The translations under genes were made by a program, and so were the position numbers. From assembly GCA_025210795.1 (NCBI GenBank), contig JAOAQZ010000008.1, forward strand, positions 62,001-126,000: 64,000 bases of DNA. The letters are read 5' to 3'. The stretch is from Cohaesibacter sp. GTDB taxonomy: Bacteria; Pseudomonadota; Alphaproteobacteria; Rhizobiales; Cohaesibacteraceae. The notes beneath the pieces were generated by a model that was given only the letters and a program-made list of their open reading frames with translations, had not been told where the DNA came from and ran no database searches. Below are positions 1 through 10,500 of this stretch, piece by piece (the first letter of the stretch is position 1; the number at the start of each line of letters is the position of its first letter).

Positions 1-1
1 A

Positions 2-481
2 CTGGTGGCGTTCCTTAAAGACATCAAAACAAGATATGATGTCGAAATCTATCTCGAACCCGGTGAAGCCGTGGCGCTGGATGCCGGTATTCTGATTGGC
101 GAAGTGCTCGATATCACAAAAAATGGTGCAACTGATCTGGCCATCCTTGATCTTTCCGCCACCTGTCATATGCCTGATGTCATCGAAGCCCCCTACCGCC
201 CAGCCCTTTTGGGAGAGGCAGAGGGCAGCGAAAGCCTTACCTATCGTCTTGGCGGCCCTTCCTGCCTTGCAGGCGACGTCATCGGAGATTATCACTTTGC
301 CACTCCGCTGCAGGTGGGTGACCGCATCGCTTTTCTCGATCAAGCCCATTATTCCATGGTCAAAACCAACACCTTTAACGGGGTTCAGCTCCCCTCCATC
401 GCTCTTTGGGACAGCGAAGGCGACGCGCTCGATATAATCAAGCGCTTTGGCTATGAAACCTTCCGCGACCGCCTGTCCTGA
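2..481 (+). CDS. nspC: Carboxynorspermidine decarboxylase, C-terminal part (cut by window edge)
   Basis: Only the last 159 or so codons are present; the frame is open to the left edge, so the start lies outside. The family is PLP-dependent, fold type III, and decarboxylates carboxynorspermidine or carboxyspermidine to norspermidine or spermidine in the cytosol. The visible part carries the family's C-terminal barrel with the GPSCLAGD motif, the GD..F.D turn and the HYSMVKTNTFNG motif near the end, which in relatives lines the active site. It is followed 24 bases later by an agmatinase gene on the same strand, so putrescine production and its use are probably co-transcribed. The partner carboxynorspermidine synthase is expected just upstream but cannot be seen. 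Confidence 0.88.
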   Translation: MVAFLKDIKTRYDVEIYLEPGEAVALDAGILIGEVLDITKNGATDLAILDLSATCHMPDVIEAPYRPALLGEAEGSESLTYRLGGPSCLAGDVIGDYHFATPLQVGDRIAFLDQAHYSMVKTNTFNGVQLPSIALWDSEGDALDIIKRFGYETFRDRLS

Positions 482-505
482 TCCTTGCACAAGAAAGACA
501 GACCA

Positions 506-1387
506 ATGACCAATCTGACCTATCCCGCCTTTCTTGGCTCGGAACTGAGCAAAGAGGAAAGCAATCCTGAAACTGCCCTCTTTCATGTAATCCCATGCCC
601 CTTAGAGAAAACCGTTTCTTACGGCTCTGGTACTGGTGCTGGCCCGTCCGCCTTGCTGGAAGCCAGTCAGGAGCTGGAGCGGTTTGATGGCACAGGCTTC
701 CCGCTAGAGCATGGCATCACCACCACAGCCTCCATCAATTGCAATCAGGCTATCGAAGAAGCAATGGCTGATCTGCGTGCCCTGACCGGCTCCATTGCCG
801 CAAAGGGGAAAATCCCTGTCACCCTTGGCGGCGAACATAGCCTGACCTATGGAGCGGTTATGGGAGTGGTGGACGCCCTTCAAAAGCCCGTTGGTATCAT
901 CCAGATCGACGCCCATGCAGATCTTCGTGTGGCCTATCAGGGCTACAAACATTCCCATGCCTCTGTTATGCATTTGCTAGCCGTGGAAGAAGGCCTGCCG
1001 CTCATGCAATTTGGTATTCGCGCCCTCTGCATCGAGGAGCATGAAAGCCGCCTTAGCAAGCCGCATATCCACTTTGTCGATGGGGAAGAGCTGGTCACCG
1101 GCAACATCCAAAGCTATGATCTTCCTGATGATTTCCCTCAAGATGTCTATATCACCTTTGATGTCGATGGTCTGGACCCCTCTATCATGCCAGCAACCGG
1201 CACTCCGGTGCCGGGTGGCCTTGCCTATTATCAGAGCCTCAATCTCATCCGCCATGCTCTTAACGGCCGCCGCTGCGTGGGGATGGATATTGTGGAACTG
1301 GCACCCTTTGGCGATCAATGGGCATGGGACTTTACCGCAGCCAATCTTACCTATCGCCTGATGGGCCTTGCCGCCCAGTCAAAATAA
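506..1387 (+). CDS. speB: Agmatinase / ureohydrolase family
   Basis: Hydrolyses agmatine to putrescine and urea with two manganese ions, or a related guanidino substrate. The arginase-family metal signatures are all present: GGEHS near residue 109, IDAHAD near 134 and the FDVDGLDPS motif near 218, followed by GTPVPGG and DIVELAP. I place the start at the ATG at 506 (293 codons), preceded by an AAGAAAGACAGA purine-rich stretch, rather than the upstream TTG at 485. The length is normal for agmatinases. It follows a carboxynorspermidine decarboxylase with a short gap, which supports agmatine or putrescine metabolism over arginase or formiminoglutamase activity; guanidinobutyrase is an alternative that sequence alone cannot exclude. 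Confidence 0.85.
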   Translation: MTNLTYPAFLGSELSKEESNPETALFHVIPCPLEKTVSYGSGTGAGPSALLEASQELERFDGTGFPLEHGITTTASINCNQAIEEAMADLRALTGSIAAKGKIPVTLGGEHSLTYGAVMGVVDALQKPVGIIQIDAHADLRVAYQGYKHSHASVMHLLAVEEGLPLMQFGIRALCIEEHESRLSKPHIHFVDGEELVTGNIQSYDLPDDFPQDVYITFDVDGLDPSIMPATGTPVPGGLAYYQSLNLIRHALNGRRCVGMDIVELAPFGDQWAWDFTAANLTYRLMGLAAQSK

Positions 1388-1436
1388 GCCTGTCAAGATA
1401 GATAACTAGGCATAGGTCGGCTCTTTGGCAAAGAGA

Positions 1437-1865
1437 TCAGTCCTCCAGCACGCCAATCTCTATGCCGCATTCTTTTAAAATCTGCTCGCTGCGCGTTGTA
1501 TCAAAGCGCGCAGCAATCCCCTCATTATGCCGCCAGATCACGCGCGCAACCCCAAGTTGGGCGAGATTTTTCGCGCATTCCTTACAAGGGGGATGGGTAA
1601 TATAAACGCTATATCCCTTGATCGGCTCATGGGCAGAAAAAGCGGCATTCATTTCGGCATGGATCACCCGATCATATTTCTCTGACCGATCCTCATAATA
1701 GTCCGGCACATCCTCCATCCGTCGCGGAAAGCCGTTATAGCCAACCGCGGCAATGGTCTTGTCCGGCCGGCAAATAGCTGCCCCCACCTTGGTGGATGGA
1801 TCCCGACTGCGTTTGGCCGCCTGCTCGGCAAAGCCCATCATCCATTCATCAAAACCTGGCCGCAT
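1437..1865 (-). CDS. Cytidine/deoxycytidylate deaminase family protein (dCMP deaminase-like)
   Basis: Zinc-dependent deaminase of 142 residues. The zinc and catalytic motif HAEMNA lies near residue 68 and the second motif PPCKEC near 92, giving the His-Cys-Cys zinc site and the catalytic Glu. The N-terminal stretch SRDPSTKVGAAI and the GYNGFPRRM motif resemble ComEB-type dCMP deaminases, which supply dUMP for thymidylate synthesis. The start at 1865 has a GGGAGA element upstream. It stands alone, convergent with the agmatinase gene. A role in nucleotide metabolism is most likely, but other deaminases share these motifs. Confidence 0.78.
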   Translation of the reverse strand: MRPGFDEWMMGFAEQAAKRSRDPSTKVGAAICRPDKTIAAVGYNGFPRRMEDVPDYYEDRSEKYDRVIHAEMNAAFSAHEPIKGYSVYITHPPCKECAKNLAQLGVARVIWRHNEGIAARFDTTRSEQILKECGIEIGVLED

Positions 1866-1982
1866 GATCTGTGTCTCCCAACTGCATTTTTGAAAAGACT
1901 AAAGCTTTTCTTAGCAGATAGAAATCCTTCATATGACACAAACTATTCAACGCCAAAGTCAAAAAATGCCAAACAACGCTTT

Positions 1983-2000
1983 CTGTCATAAGCGCGTAAC
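1983..2000 (+). promoter_or_regulatory. Possible Pho box upstream of phoX
   Basis: CTGTCAT at 1983-1989 is a perfect PhoB half site. The second half, eleven bases on, is GCGTAAC and matches only four of seven positions. It lies about 165 bases before the phoX start. PhoX genes are commonly phosphate-starvation regulated, so the position is sensible, but the weak second half keeps this tentative. Confidence 0.4.
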
Positions 2001-2164
2001 AAAGTAAGGGGATTAGTCCTAGCTATCAGTCTGGAAGATGTATCACAGCAGAGATGGACGAGACCAAGTCAATCACTTCGTCAGCAAATCGCAGCGTCCA
2101 AATCTCAGACCGTCTTGTCAGGCAGAGGGGCTCAAACGAAACCAATAGACCTAAAGGTAGGACC

Positions 2165-4057
2165 ATGTCTTCTATCAACGACACAGAAGTCAGCTTTGAC
2201 GACTTTGACGAAATCATCAATCCCCGTCCAGAAGAAACCGATTTTGATCGGGTCGTAGAAGCTTCCATCAGTCGCCGCGGTTTTCTCGGTGGTGCCTTGG
2301 CATTTGGTAGCTTTGCCATGCTGAACAGCACATTCCTCTCCACCAGCGCAAAAACCGCTGAAGACCGTTTTGCTTTTGAGGCCATCACCGCAAACAGCAA
2401 TGACGCCGTCACAGTGCCCACAGGTTACAAAGCCGACGTCCTGATCCGCTGGGGTGATCCGCTTTGGTCAGATGTACCAGAATTTGATGATGCAACCCGC
2501 GGAACAGCAGCCTCTCAAGCACGAGCATTTGGCGACAATACCGACGGTATGGAAGTCTTCTCCCACGAAGGCAAAACTCTGCTGATCGTGAATAACGAAT
2601 ATACCAACCGCAAAATCATCTGGGGCAACCGCGAAGGCGGCAAAGCAGCCAACGACGATGATATTGCAAAGGGCATGAATGCCCACGGCATCTCAGTTGT
2701 TGAACTGGAGAATAAAGACGGTAGCTGGCACCCAGTGAAAGACAGCCCCTACAACCGCCGCATCACACCAGAAAGCGAAATGGAGCTAACCGGTCCTGCC
2801 GCAGGTCACGCTTTGCTCAAAACTGCAATTGACGAAACTGGCACCAGGTCTCTTGGTACATGGAACAATTGTGGCAATGGTCAGACCCCTTGGGGCACCT
2901 ACTTAACATGCGAAGAAAACTTCAACGGTTACTTCTCCTCCAGTGATGAAAATATCGAAATCAGCCCAGAGCTGAAACGATATGGCATCGGCAAAAAAGA
3001 CTGGGGCTATGGCTGGGCGAAAATTGATGATCGCTTTGACATCTCCAAAGCACCAAACGAGCCAAACCGTGCAGGTTACATCGTCGAGATTGACCCGCGC
3101 GATCCAAACTCAACACCCAAAAAACGCACAGCTCTTGGCCGTTTCAAGCACGAAAATGCTGAATGTGTTGTCAATAAAGATGGCCATATTGTTGTTTACA
3201 TGGGGGACGATGAGCGCGGCGAATTCATGTATCGTTTCGTCTCCAAAGGCATCTATGCTCCAGGAGCAGAAACCGACTCTCTTCTGAACGAAGGCACGTT
3301 GTCTGTCGCCAAATTTAACGAAGACGGCACAGGTGAGTGGCTGGAGCTGACCCCGGAAACGACCGGCATGGCGAGCGAGGCTGAAATCGTGGTTTATGCC
3401 CGAATGGCCGGTTCCAAAGTTGGGGCAACCACCATGGATCGCCCTGAGTGGATCGCGGCAAACCCAACCGCAGACGAAGTCTATTGCGCCCTGACTAACA
3501 ACAAAAACCGCGGCATCAAGACCAATGCTGGGGGGGACGAAACTCCAGTGGGTGGCCCAAATCCGCGTGAAGCCAACAAATATGGTCAGATTGTGCGTTG
3601 GCAGCCAAAGGATGGCGACCATACCGCAAAGGACTTTGACTGGGATTTGTTCGTTATCGCAGGCAACCCGAACATTCACCAGGACGATCGAGCTGGCTCC
3701 AAAAATGTCAATGCAGACAATATGTTCAACTCACCCGATGGTCTGAAGTTCGACACAAATGGCCTTCTTTGGATCCAAACCGATGGCAATTACTCGAACG
3801 CCAAGGATTTTGAAGGTCAGGGCAATAACCAGATGCTTGCTGGAGACCCTGTAACCGGCGAAATTCGCCGTTTCCTCGTAGGGCCAAAAGAATGCGAAGT
3901 CACCGGGGCTACCTGGAGCCCGGATCGCCGTACCATGTTTGTGGGTATTCAGCATCCAGGCGAACGTGGTGACAGCCATTGGCCAAATGGAGGCGATAGC
4001 GTTCCCCGCTCCGCAATCATCGCAGTGACCCGCGAAGATGGCGGCATCATCGGCTAA
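2165..4057 (+). CDS. phoX: PhoX-family alkaline phosphatase (DUF839), Tat-exported
   Basis: Predicted periplasmic or secreted phosphatase that releases phosphate from organic esters; characterised PhoX enzymes use calcium and iron. A twin-arginine signal, SRRGFLGG, sits at about residues 36-43 followed by a hydrophobic stretch, so the protein should be exported folded with its metals. The long N-terminal acidic leader before the Tat motif is usual for this family. I choose the ATG at 2165 (630 codons) because AAAGGTAGG lies just upstream; an in-frame ATG at 2054 lacks this. Family features include the repeated GxxxH and ENFNGYF/WGDP-type motifs. A rho-independent terminator follows. Regulation by PhoB is plausible from the half-conserved box upstream. 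Confidence 0.85.
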   Translation: MSSINDTEVSFDDFDEIINPRPEETDFDRVVEASISRRGFLGGALAFGSFAMLNSTFLSTSAKTAEDRFAFEAITANSNDAVTVPTGYKADVLIRWGDPLWSDVPEFDDATRGTAASQARAFGDNTDGMEVFSHEGKTLLIVNNEYTNRKIIWGNREGGKAANDDDIAKGMNAHGISVVELENKDGSWHPVKDSPYNRRITPESEMELTGPAAGHALLKTAIDETGTRSLGTWNNCGNGQTPWGTYLTCEENFNGYFSSSDENIEISPELKRYGIGKKDWGYGWAKIDDRFDISKAPNEPNRAGYIVEIDPRDPNSTPKKRTALGRFKHENAECVVNKDGHIVVYMGDDERGEFMYRFVSKGIYAPGAETDSLLNEGTLSVAKFNEDGTGEWLELTPETTGMASEAEIVVYARMAGSKVGATTMDRPEWIAANPTADEVYCALTNNKNRGIKTNAGGDETPVGGPNPREANKYGQIVRWQPKDGDHTAKDFDWDLFVIAGNPNIHQDDRAGSKNVNADNMFNSPDGLKFDTNGLLWIQTDGNYSNAKDFEGQGNNQMLAGDPVTGEIRRFLVGPKECEVTGATWSPDRRTMFVGIQHPGERGDSHWPNGGDSVPRSAIIAVTREDGGIIG

Positions 4058-4082
4058 TCAAGGCTGAGTAAACTGGCATATG

Positions 4083-4118
4083 GGCCGGGTAGCATCGAGC
4101 TGCCCGGCCTGTTTTCTT
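4083..4118 (+). terminator. Rho-independent terminator after phoX
   Basis: GGCCGGGTAGC pairs with GCTGCCCGGCC around a five-base loop (4083-4110) and is followed by GTTTTCTT. It separates phoX from the rubredoxin gene. Confidence 0.75.
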
Positions 4119-4165
4119 GGAAAGCCATACCATAACCGGGCGAGAAAGATGAAGAGGCTACCTCA

Positions 4166-4495
4166 ATGTCTAACCCGATAATGAGAAGGCGGCGCCGCAT
4201 CCTCGTCACCCTGCTGGTCGGGATTGCCTCCATCTTTGGTGCTGGACAAGCATGGCCCGAGCCAAAAACCAAAAGAATAAAACTGGGAAAATGGACCTGT
4301 ACCAATCACGATTGTGATCCCTATATTTATGACCCATCAGTCGGTGATATAAATATCAATGATGAAGACAACCCAATTCCCCCAGGCACTGCATTTAAAG
4401 ACCTGCCAGACAATTGGATTTGCCATATATGCGGGGATCCCAAAAGCCATTTTGAACCTATTGGGGAATGGGTAGACGTCATCCTTCCTGCCTAG
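4166..4495 (+). CDS. Rubredoxin-like protein with N-terminal signal/anchor and CX4C iron motif
   Basis: A 109-residue protein. Residues 7-11 are a run of arginines, followed by a hydrophobic segment to about residue 28, so the protein is probably exported or membrane-anchored. The rest is a rubredoxin: Cys45 and Cys50, the YIYDPSVGD turn, [13 protein letters not shown] and Cys86-x-x-Cys89, ending in KSHFEPI. Rubredoxins hold one iron on four cysteines and carry single electrons, normally in the cytoplasm. Two oddities: the first pair is C-x4-C rather than C-x2-C, with two residues before the Tyr instead of one; and there is an export-like N-terminus. It follows phoX after a terminator. Its electron partners are not visible. 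Confidence 0.8.
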   Translation: MSNPIMRRRRRILVTLLVGIASIFGAGQAWPEPKTKRIKLGKWTCTNHDCDPYIYDPSVGDININDEDNPIPPGTAFKDLPDNWICHICGDPKSHFEPIGEWVDVILPA

Positions 4496-4537
4496 CACAC
4501 TGTTTGTGCCTTGGCTGCCTTCAAAACTCAAACTTCT

Positions 4538-7500
4538 CTATTCGGCCCTTTTGGCATAGCCATCAATAGCGCTGATCATAGTTTCCCCAATCTGACCATC
4601 AATTGGGCCAAGATAGAAACCCTGATCCTTGAGGAAACGCTGGAGTACCTGTCTCAGTTGAATACTCAGTTTTTGATTTACTTGCTCGTTCAAAAACAAC
4701 ACAGCCCCTTCATCTCCTGCACGATAAGCTTCGAGCAAAGCTTCTGCAGCCGCAATCAGATCTCTGTCCGACGCATCATCCCTATCAAGCAGCAAGGCCA
4801 AACGCAGATAAGCTGAAGCGTCCCCTCCATCGGCTGCACTGCGATAGAGCCTTTCCGCTTGGGCAAGATCCTTTTGGATACCAAGCTCTCCACGCTCATA
4901 AATATCTGCCAAAATGAATTGAAATTCTGGTCGCCCCTGTTCTCCTGCAAGCCTATACAGACGGCCAGCATTTCGTAGATCCTTCTTTACCCCCCCGGAA
5001 CCATTTTCAAGAAAATAGGCATAGGATTCCTGACCTTGGTCATGCCCTAAATTGGCAGATTGGCGATAAAACTCTGCAGCTCGGGCCAGATCCTCTTTCA
5101 CTCCAAGTTGCGCAGTTTCATAGATCCAACCCAATCGCCAAAGAGCAAGAGCATTCTTAAGGCCTGCCGCCTGCTCATAATAGGCCAGAGCGGAGGCATC
5201 ATCACTTGCGACCCCGCAAGAGCCGAGTTCTGAACAGCGGCCAAGCCCATACACACCAAGTGCGCTACCACCATCCGCTGCAGCCCGGAAATGTGAAAGA
5301 GCCCTTTTGCTATCTGGAGTCATGCCGGTATCAAGCAAAGCAAGGCCCAATCGCGCCATCGCATCTCCATGGCCCTGATTGGTAGCCATGGAGAAAAATT
5401 CCATAGCAATAGTGCGATCTTTCACCAGACCACAATGACCTTCTTCATAACACAGGCCAAGCTCATATTGAGCCTGAGGCAAGCCATCATCGGCCATTGC
5501 CCGCAGCGAAGGTAGATACGTGGTCAACTCATTAGCCTTGGCCAGCCCTTTTCGAACATATTTGCGCAACAGGGCAAAATCTGCGAGCAATTTATCATTA
5601 TCATTTGCCGCTTTGGGAGCTACAACCGTTGCATCACTGATTTCGGCCCTCTTTTGCCCACCTTCAGCAGCCCGTTTTGTAGTCGTCACGCGGCTCCTCA
5701 ATCCAGCAATATTTGCTTTAAGACAGGCATCCATATCATCGGAAATCTCAAGCTCAGCGGCCTGTTGCGGATAGCCCGCCTCCGCCGCCATGTTGGCCTC
5801 CCAATAGGCCATATGCACAAGCAACGCATCCGTCAGCTTGTCCAGTCTCTCTAATTCGGAGATATAGATATGACGGAAATTCGTCAAAAGCTGCGTGTGG
5901 CGCCGCATAGACCGGTCAATATCACAGTCTTTAAGAGCATCACCATATTGCGTGGTCCAATCTGTAATATCCCACCAGACATCATAGGATGTGTGGCTAC
6001 GGGCCGGGATATGCTCATCCTCAATTTTCTGCCATTCTTCTTTGGAGAATGAGCGCCTAAGATCGGAAATATCCCGATCAAGATCGCGATATCCCAATTC
6101 CTTGGCATCAAGCAGGAAGTTATAAGCTTTTGTAAAATCTTGCGTCTTGGCATTTCCTCGTAAATAGATACCACCCAATTCGTAAGCAGCTTCCGCACTG
6201 CCATTGTTGCGCGCGCGCAAGAGCCATTTCACGGCTTTATCTATGTCTTTTTCAACACCACTCCCGCGCAGATAATCAAGGCCTATTCTGGTTTGAGCTG
6301 CATGATAGCCCTCTTCCGCTGCTTTCAAGTAAAGATCTTGCGCTTTCTCCCAATCTGAAGAGACGCCAACACCCCTCTCGTAAGCATGTGCCAAGGCGAA
6401 TAGACCATAACCACTCTCTTGCTGAGCTGCTTTCTCAAACAGCCTGAACGCTTTTAATGGGTCCTTCTCGACAAAACTTCCTTTCTCATAGCGTACTCCC
6501 AGCAACACCTGGGAATCTGGCCAGCCATTCTCCGCAGACCTGTGCAACCATTCAATCGCCAGTTTCTCGTCTTTGAGGATACCAAACCCATTTCGCAGCA
6601 TGGAATAGAGGGCAAGTTGGGCATTGGCATCCCCACTCTGTGCCGCTTTCTCATACCAATAAAAGGCCCGCTCCCCATCCTTTTTGATCCAAAGACCTGA
6701 ATAATAATGCCATCCGAGCAATCTCTGAGCACGCACCTGCCCCAGCGCAGCCAAACGCGCCAGGGATCGCAAATACTCTGTTGGCATGGCATGCTCATTC
6801 CCTTCATCAGAACCAAAGGCATAATCACTTTGCAACTTCACCTCTGCAAGTGCGCGAAGAGGCCCTGCAGTCTGGCCATGTTCAGAAGGTACGATATCAA
6901 AGGTCTTTAAATGATGGTGAAGCTTCTCAACCCGTTTTCTCAGACAAGCATGATCCTTACGATGCGTGGTCATCACCATCGCCGCTCGCGGATCTCCCTT
7001 CTCAATCCGCAACAAAGCTTCTTCACTTTGAAGCAAACGGCTCAACCATGCATAAAGAGCAGAATAATCACCATCCTGGTCTACTGGCAGCATATTTTTG
7101 GCCTGCATCTCATCCAGCTCCAAGCGAGCTTTGAAGGCTGCATCCAGATCGCAAACCATCAGTGCCTGATATAACGCATTCCAGCTCCGTCGTATTTTCG
7201 CTTGATACTTTGACAATCGAGCGGAGCGCAGTCTCTCATAGACCAATTTGGCTTTTTCGCGCCGTTCCTGTGTCATGCGCGCTTCAAGCCGTTTAAGCGC
7301 CTGCTGGACATCTTTGCGGCCCGGTTCATGCAGCAGCGCCAAAGACCAATAGGCATGAGAGACTGGCAAATCTCTGCTGGCCCCATCGGTTCCATAATGC
7401 TGGCCCAGAATTCGATCAGCTTCTGCATCAGAATTCTGCGAGGCACGTTTATACCATGTGGTGGCCTGACCATTATCATCACGCACCTTCCCGGCAAATC

Positions 7501-10500
7501 TATAATAATGCGCCAAGGCCTTTTGCGCGTCGACATCATCCATACGCGCAGCTTGATAATAGTGGCGAAAAACACTCTCAGCTTCTGTAACGCTATCTTT
7601 GCTGCTATTGCGAACGAGCATCTGTGCCAAAAGGAAATGAGCTTCAGCACTGCCCAGATCCGCAGCCTTTTGCAGCCAATCGCGTGCCTTGGCCAGATTC
7701 TTTTCGGCCCCCTGCCCGGTTTCAAGGACCATAGCCATATCCATCATGGAAGCAGGATCGCCCGCGTAAGCTGCCCGTTTCAAATAAACAAGCGCATTTT
7801 TCTTCTGCTCTTCTGTGGCACTCTTACGATTGAAAATATGGAAAAGCGCATTAAGAGCTCTAACATCGTCCTTCTCGGCCGCCTTTTCATTCCAGAACAA
7901 GGATCGCTCTGACCCAGACCCAAAATGCCGGGCCATGAAAACTTGTGCTCCAACATGGCCAAGACGCGCCAACCGGTTGATCTGCTTCAAATCAACATCG
8001 GCAAGCTCGTCATCCTCTGATCCGGCTTTATATAGAAATGGATCTGGCCAATTATCAGAACTCTTGCCAGCATCGCTTTGCTTGACGGCAGCACCCGTCT
8101 CAATCTCTTTGGCATTTTCGCCGTTGCTCTCAGCTTTCGCTAAATCGTTGGCAGTGCCTTTCCCCTCTTCCTCTGTTTTTATCTCGGCTTCCCCTGCCTC
8201 TTCATCCTTTACCTTGCTCGCAGGTTGCTTTGCCCCAGCTACGTGCACTGGCTTGGGCCGCGGTGCCTCATCCACATAAACCGGCAAATTTTCATAATCA
8301 CGCGGACGATAACCGCGCTGAGGGTCATAATCTCCCCACTTCCACCCCTCCGAAGCGGGGTTGGGCCATAAATTATACCCAAGACGATTGCTTTTACTGA
8401 AAAAGCGCTTGAGGTGCAGATCCCTGAAACCCGGAGGCCCTTGCCGGATCAGATAGATTTGATCTTTGCTCTCGGTCTTGCCAGTTGGGTCAAAAACTAT
8501 GATGGGATAGTCAACATAAGGCGAATCCTTATATTGGTTCTCCGGCCCGTGATGGGAGACAAACCCATTCTCGAACCCGCCATAAGTGCTAACTGCCTCA
8601 TTGAGTTTCGCCAGCAGGTTCTGCTGACGCGGCGATGTAGCCCCAAGCAATGGATCAAATGGTGCATCACGCACCGCTGGAGTTTCAGCAGGCATGCATT
8701 GTTTCAATCCAGCATTACATTGGGCCGCATCAAAGGGATAACCAATAGCCAAAAGATCATAGTCAGCCGTCAAATAGGGTTTGATCTCATGATCTGATGT
8801 ATTGTCGGCCAAAACATACATCGGATTGGCATCCAGCAAACTGGCCAGTTTGTCATCAACCTGGGCGCGCTTCATGTCCAGACTTTCATCATAGACCGGA
8901 CTGTCGGTGCTGCCTGAATTGCGCCAGTCATAATAGAATTTGCCACATCGCAAATAGATCGCAGCCTCGGCATTCGGTTCATCGGGATTAGTCAAAACTT
9001 CACAAGTTCCGCGGTGATCATTTTCAACTTCCAGCGGACGTTTGATTGCAAAGGTTCGCTCATCGGGCAATTGCGGATGGACTTTCTCAATGCTCGACTT
9101 GGTCTGTTTGTTGTATTTTTTGATCTGAACCTTGCGCTGAGCAGGATCCTTGACTGTACGCCAAAGCTTTGAGAAACGCTGATCAAAGGGAATCATAGCC
9201 ACTTGAGGCCCCCAAGTAGAGCTTTTCCCTTTAACATTCATGCCTTTAGCAGCAGCAATATTCTGCTCAAGAAGCCGGGTGGAATCCTGATTGACCGGAC
9301 GTCCAAGAATGAAGACATTCTCCTGTCGTGCGATCCGTAAAAACTGCTCGGCATGAGACGCAACCATACCCGACCACGCAATAGCTTCATCCCCTAAGAC
9401 GAGGTCCGGCGCAGCAGACTTAGGGGGCAAATAGCGGGGCAAGGCCTTTCCAGCTTCCGGAAACTTATCTTTAAACTGATTATGATCCCACCGTAACAAT
9501 CGGACCAGCTTGCTTTGAACCTGATAATCCCAAGGCGCATAGGAATGAAGTATATTGGGAATCGGAGCTTCCCCTTTTAGTCCTCCAAGCTGGCTTTCCA
9601 CTCGCACCACAGCATCGGTATGGCCATCATGATGAAAAACCAGATCATGCAGCATGGTCAGAAAGATCTCGGGAATATCCTTGACCTTCTTGTCATTGAA
9701 AAAGCGCGAGGGGTCGGCTCCAATAGCGCTTTTAGCCATCACTTTTGAGGCATTGAGCAATTCTAGTTCTTCATCATTGCCCATGCTGGTATCAATCACG
9801 CCAAATGGAAGCTTGGCAAGCTTGGCAACATCTCCTTTAAAATCGTCCCAGTAATCGGCACTGCGACGTTGAACCCAGAAATAGACGTTGTAATCAAGGG
9901 CTTTACGGATGCTCTCGCGGTAAAGCTCCCGCCCTTCATCTGCGCTCACATCCTGCGCTTGTTTCTCCTCATAACTATCATCAAGAATGCGCAGATCCTT
10001 GTCTGCGGATTTCCAGTCTTCAAAACGCTGACTGATAAAGGCATCCAGCAAAGGATCATTGTTAAAGAAGATGGTCCCGGCCAGAGAATAGAGCATATTA
10101 TACTGGTTGAGCGGATCCTTACGCGCCTTACCAAAATGGGAGCCATGCCCCGTTGTGGCAATGGCAAAGACGGGAAGCTTGGTCTCGCCAATTTTTTTAA
10201 GTGCCGGACTTTCAGGGCGCAAATCACGGATAGCATGAGGAACAGGTTCCAGATACCACCAGGCAATGGTATTGGCGAACTGCTTGCGCACCCATTGAAC
10301 CATACTCTCCCCACCCACATTGGGGTTGCCCAACGCATCCTTTAGCTCCATCAATTCACTACCGTGATGGGGCGTATTCAGGGTCACGAGCCGATTGATA
10401 TCACCCTCAAAAAAGTTCTCAGCTCTCTTATAATCCGAATTATAGGCCTCAGACGCCCAGACACGCGCCAGCAATCCGCCCATGGAATGGCCAACCACAA

